Source of the DNA: CAZTPJ01 sp964614515
GTDB taxonomy: Bacteria > Planctomycetota > Phycisphaerae > Phycisphaerales > UBA1924
NCBI GenBank assembly: GCA_964614515.1
Contig: CAZTPJ010000088.1
Location: 1 to 13,019, forward strand
Direction: 5' to 3'
DNA: 13,019 bases
Of the stretch, positions 12,219 to 13,019 are shown piece after piece (positions within the stretch are counted from its first letter, which is position 1; the number at the start of each line of letters is the position of its first letter). The translations under genes were made by a program, and so were the position numbers. The notes beneath the pieces were generated by a model that was given only the letters and a program-made list of their open reading frames with translations, was not told the DNA's origin and ran no database searches.

Positions 12219-12221
12219 GCT

Positions 12222-13019
12222 ATGGCAGTCAAAGAGCTGGCATTCGATGTTGAGGCCCGTCAGGCGTTGCTGGCCGGGGTTGAGAAGTTGGCGCGGGCCG
12301 TCAAGAGCACGCTCGGCCCGAAGGGTCGAAACGCCGTGATCGACAAGTCGTGGGGCGGGCCGACCGTCACCAAGGACGGCGTGACCGTCGCCGAGGAAAT
12401 CGAACTCGCCGACAAAGCGGAGAACATGGGGGCCAAACTCGTCAAGGAGGCCGCCAGCAAGACCTCCGACGATGCGGGCGACGGGACGACGACCGCGACC
12501 GTCCTCGCCGAGGCGCTCTTCCGCGAGGGACTCAAGCACATCGCCGCAGGGGTTGACGCCAATGCGTTGATCCGCGGTATGCGGGCGGGGGTGGACACGG
12601 CCGTCACCGCCATCGACAAACTCTCCACGCCGGTCAAGGGCAAGGCTGACATTCAGAACGTCGCGGCGATCTCGGCGAACAACGACACGGAGATCGGCAA
12701 GATCATGGCCGACGCGTTCGAGAAGGTTGGCAAGGATGGGGTCATCACGGTCGAAGAGGGCAAGGGCCTTGAGACCGAAGTGACGGTGGTGGAAGGGATG
12801 CAGTTTGATCGCGGGTATCTCTCGCCGAACTTCGTGACGGACACGGACCAGATGCGCGTGGTGCTGGACAAGTGTCTGGTGCTGGTGCATGAGGACAAGA
12901 TCGAGAGCGTGAGCAAACTGGTTCCGCTGCTCGAGAAGGTGATGCAGGCGAAGAAGCCGCTGCTCATCATCGCGGAAGATGTGACGGGCGAAGCGCTGGC
13001 GACACTGGTCATCAACAAA
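12222..13019 (+). CDS. groEL: Chaperonin GroEL (60 kDa), N-terminal half; 3' end outside window
   Basis: ATP-dependent chaperonin subunit that forms double-ring folding chambers with GroES. The first 266 residues are present, about half of the usual 540-550. Seen: start MAVKELAFDVEARQALLAGV, nucleotide-site segment TLGPKGRNAVIDK (30-42), PTVTKDGVTVAEEI (47-60, with Asp52 as in E. coli), the DGTTTATVLAEAL signature (87-99), VAAISANND (about 147-155), and the apical domain start VEGMQFDRGYLSP. The AGGAG Shine-Dalgarno at 12207 supports ATG 12222. Position is unusual: the upstream gene is divergent and there is no groES in front, so this may be one of several groEL copies. No CIRCE element was found, so HrcA control is not supported by the sequence. 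Confidence 0.97.
   Translation, partial: MAVKELAFDVEARQALLAGVEKLARAVKSTLGPKGRNAVIDKSWGGPTVTKDGVTVAEEIELADKAENMGAKLVKEAASKTSDDAGDGTTTATVLAEALFREGLKHIAAGVDANALIRGMRAGVDTAVTAIDKLSTPVKGKADIQNVAAISANNDTEIGKIMADAFEKVGKDGVITVEEGKGLETEVTVVEGMQFDRGYLSPNFVTDTDQMRVVLDKCLVLVHEDKIESVSKLVPLLEKVMQAKKPLLIIAEDVTGEALATLVINK

Larger units (their letters stand above)
11901..12221. other. 321-bp divergent intergenic region upstream of isomerase-like gene and groEL
   Basis: No credible gene. It contains inverted repeats at 12005-12019 (CTGCC/GGCAG) and 12115-12132 (GCACGGC/GCCGTGC), and a SD-overlapping repeat at 12208-12218. No CIRCE sequence (TTAGCACTC-N9-GAGTGCTAA) and no convincing sigma32-type promoter were seen. 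TATGTT at 12141-12146 could be a -10 box without a good -35. Confidence 0.55.

Noticed and set aside
11901..12890. N-terminal extension of the isomerase-like frame to 609 residues
   Set aside because: It runs antisense through groEL and contains no domain; the barrel begins at 11900.

Overview
This is a GC-rich bacterial window, most likely from a planctomycete of the Phycisphaerae/Phycisphaerales type. The main clue is the 1617-residue secreted protein at 3723-8576. It ends in a Cys-containing, Asp-rich doublet (DCDGD...DFLCF.NAFAA..., twice), which I associate from memory with exported proteins of Phycisphaerales; no search was run. GC content, ATGA start/stop overlaps and a stand-alone groEL fit this but do not prove it.

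Layout from left to right. (1) The C-terminal end of an RND-type efflux transporter (+, cut by the left edge) converges on an M48 lipoprotein metalloprotease (-). (2) A 93-bp divergent intergenic region with two inverted repeats, one a perfect 14-bp palindrome, separates the protease from a UbiE/MenG-type quinone methyltransferase (+). (3) A B12-binding-domain-like protein (+) follows; all its recognisable cobalamin-contact motifs are altered. (4) A 379-bp non-coding stretch holds three successive hairpins with a shared CCGCG core. (5) The very large secreted protein follows: signal peptide, ten repeats of about 49 residues, a collagen-like/polyglycine region interleaved with beta-solenoid-like turns, a PPC-like domain and a C-terminal dockerin-like doublet. 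A perfect 14-bp hairpin terminator closes the gene. (6) A two-gene module (+) encodes a HEPN-domain protein and an overlapping, unrecognised 134-residue protein. Upstream are three helically phased TCCGG decamers and an inverted repeat. (7) A minus-strand operon runs right to left: TIM-barrel isomerase-like protein, cytidylate kinase (cmk) and 1-acylglycerol-3-phosphate acyltransferase (plsC), each joined by a 4-nt ATGA overlap. (8) A 321-bp divergent region leads to groEL (+, cut by the right edge), which has no groES directly upstream and no CIRCE operator that I can see.

The cmk-plsC pair and ubiE/menG are housekeeping genes (nucleotide, phospholipid and quinone metabolism). The accessory and more novel content is the giant glycine-rich exported protein, the HEPN module with its candidate operator, and the B12-like protein with substituted ligands. 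No tRNA, rRNA, CRISPR array, transposase or phage gene was seen.
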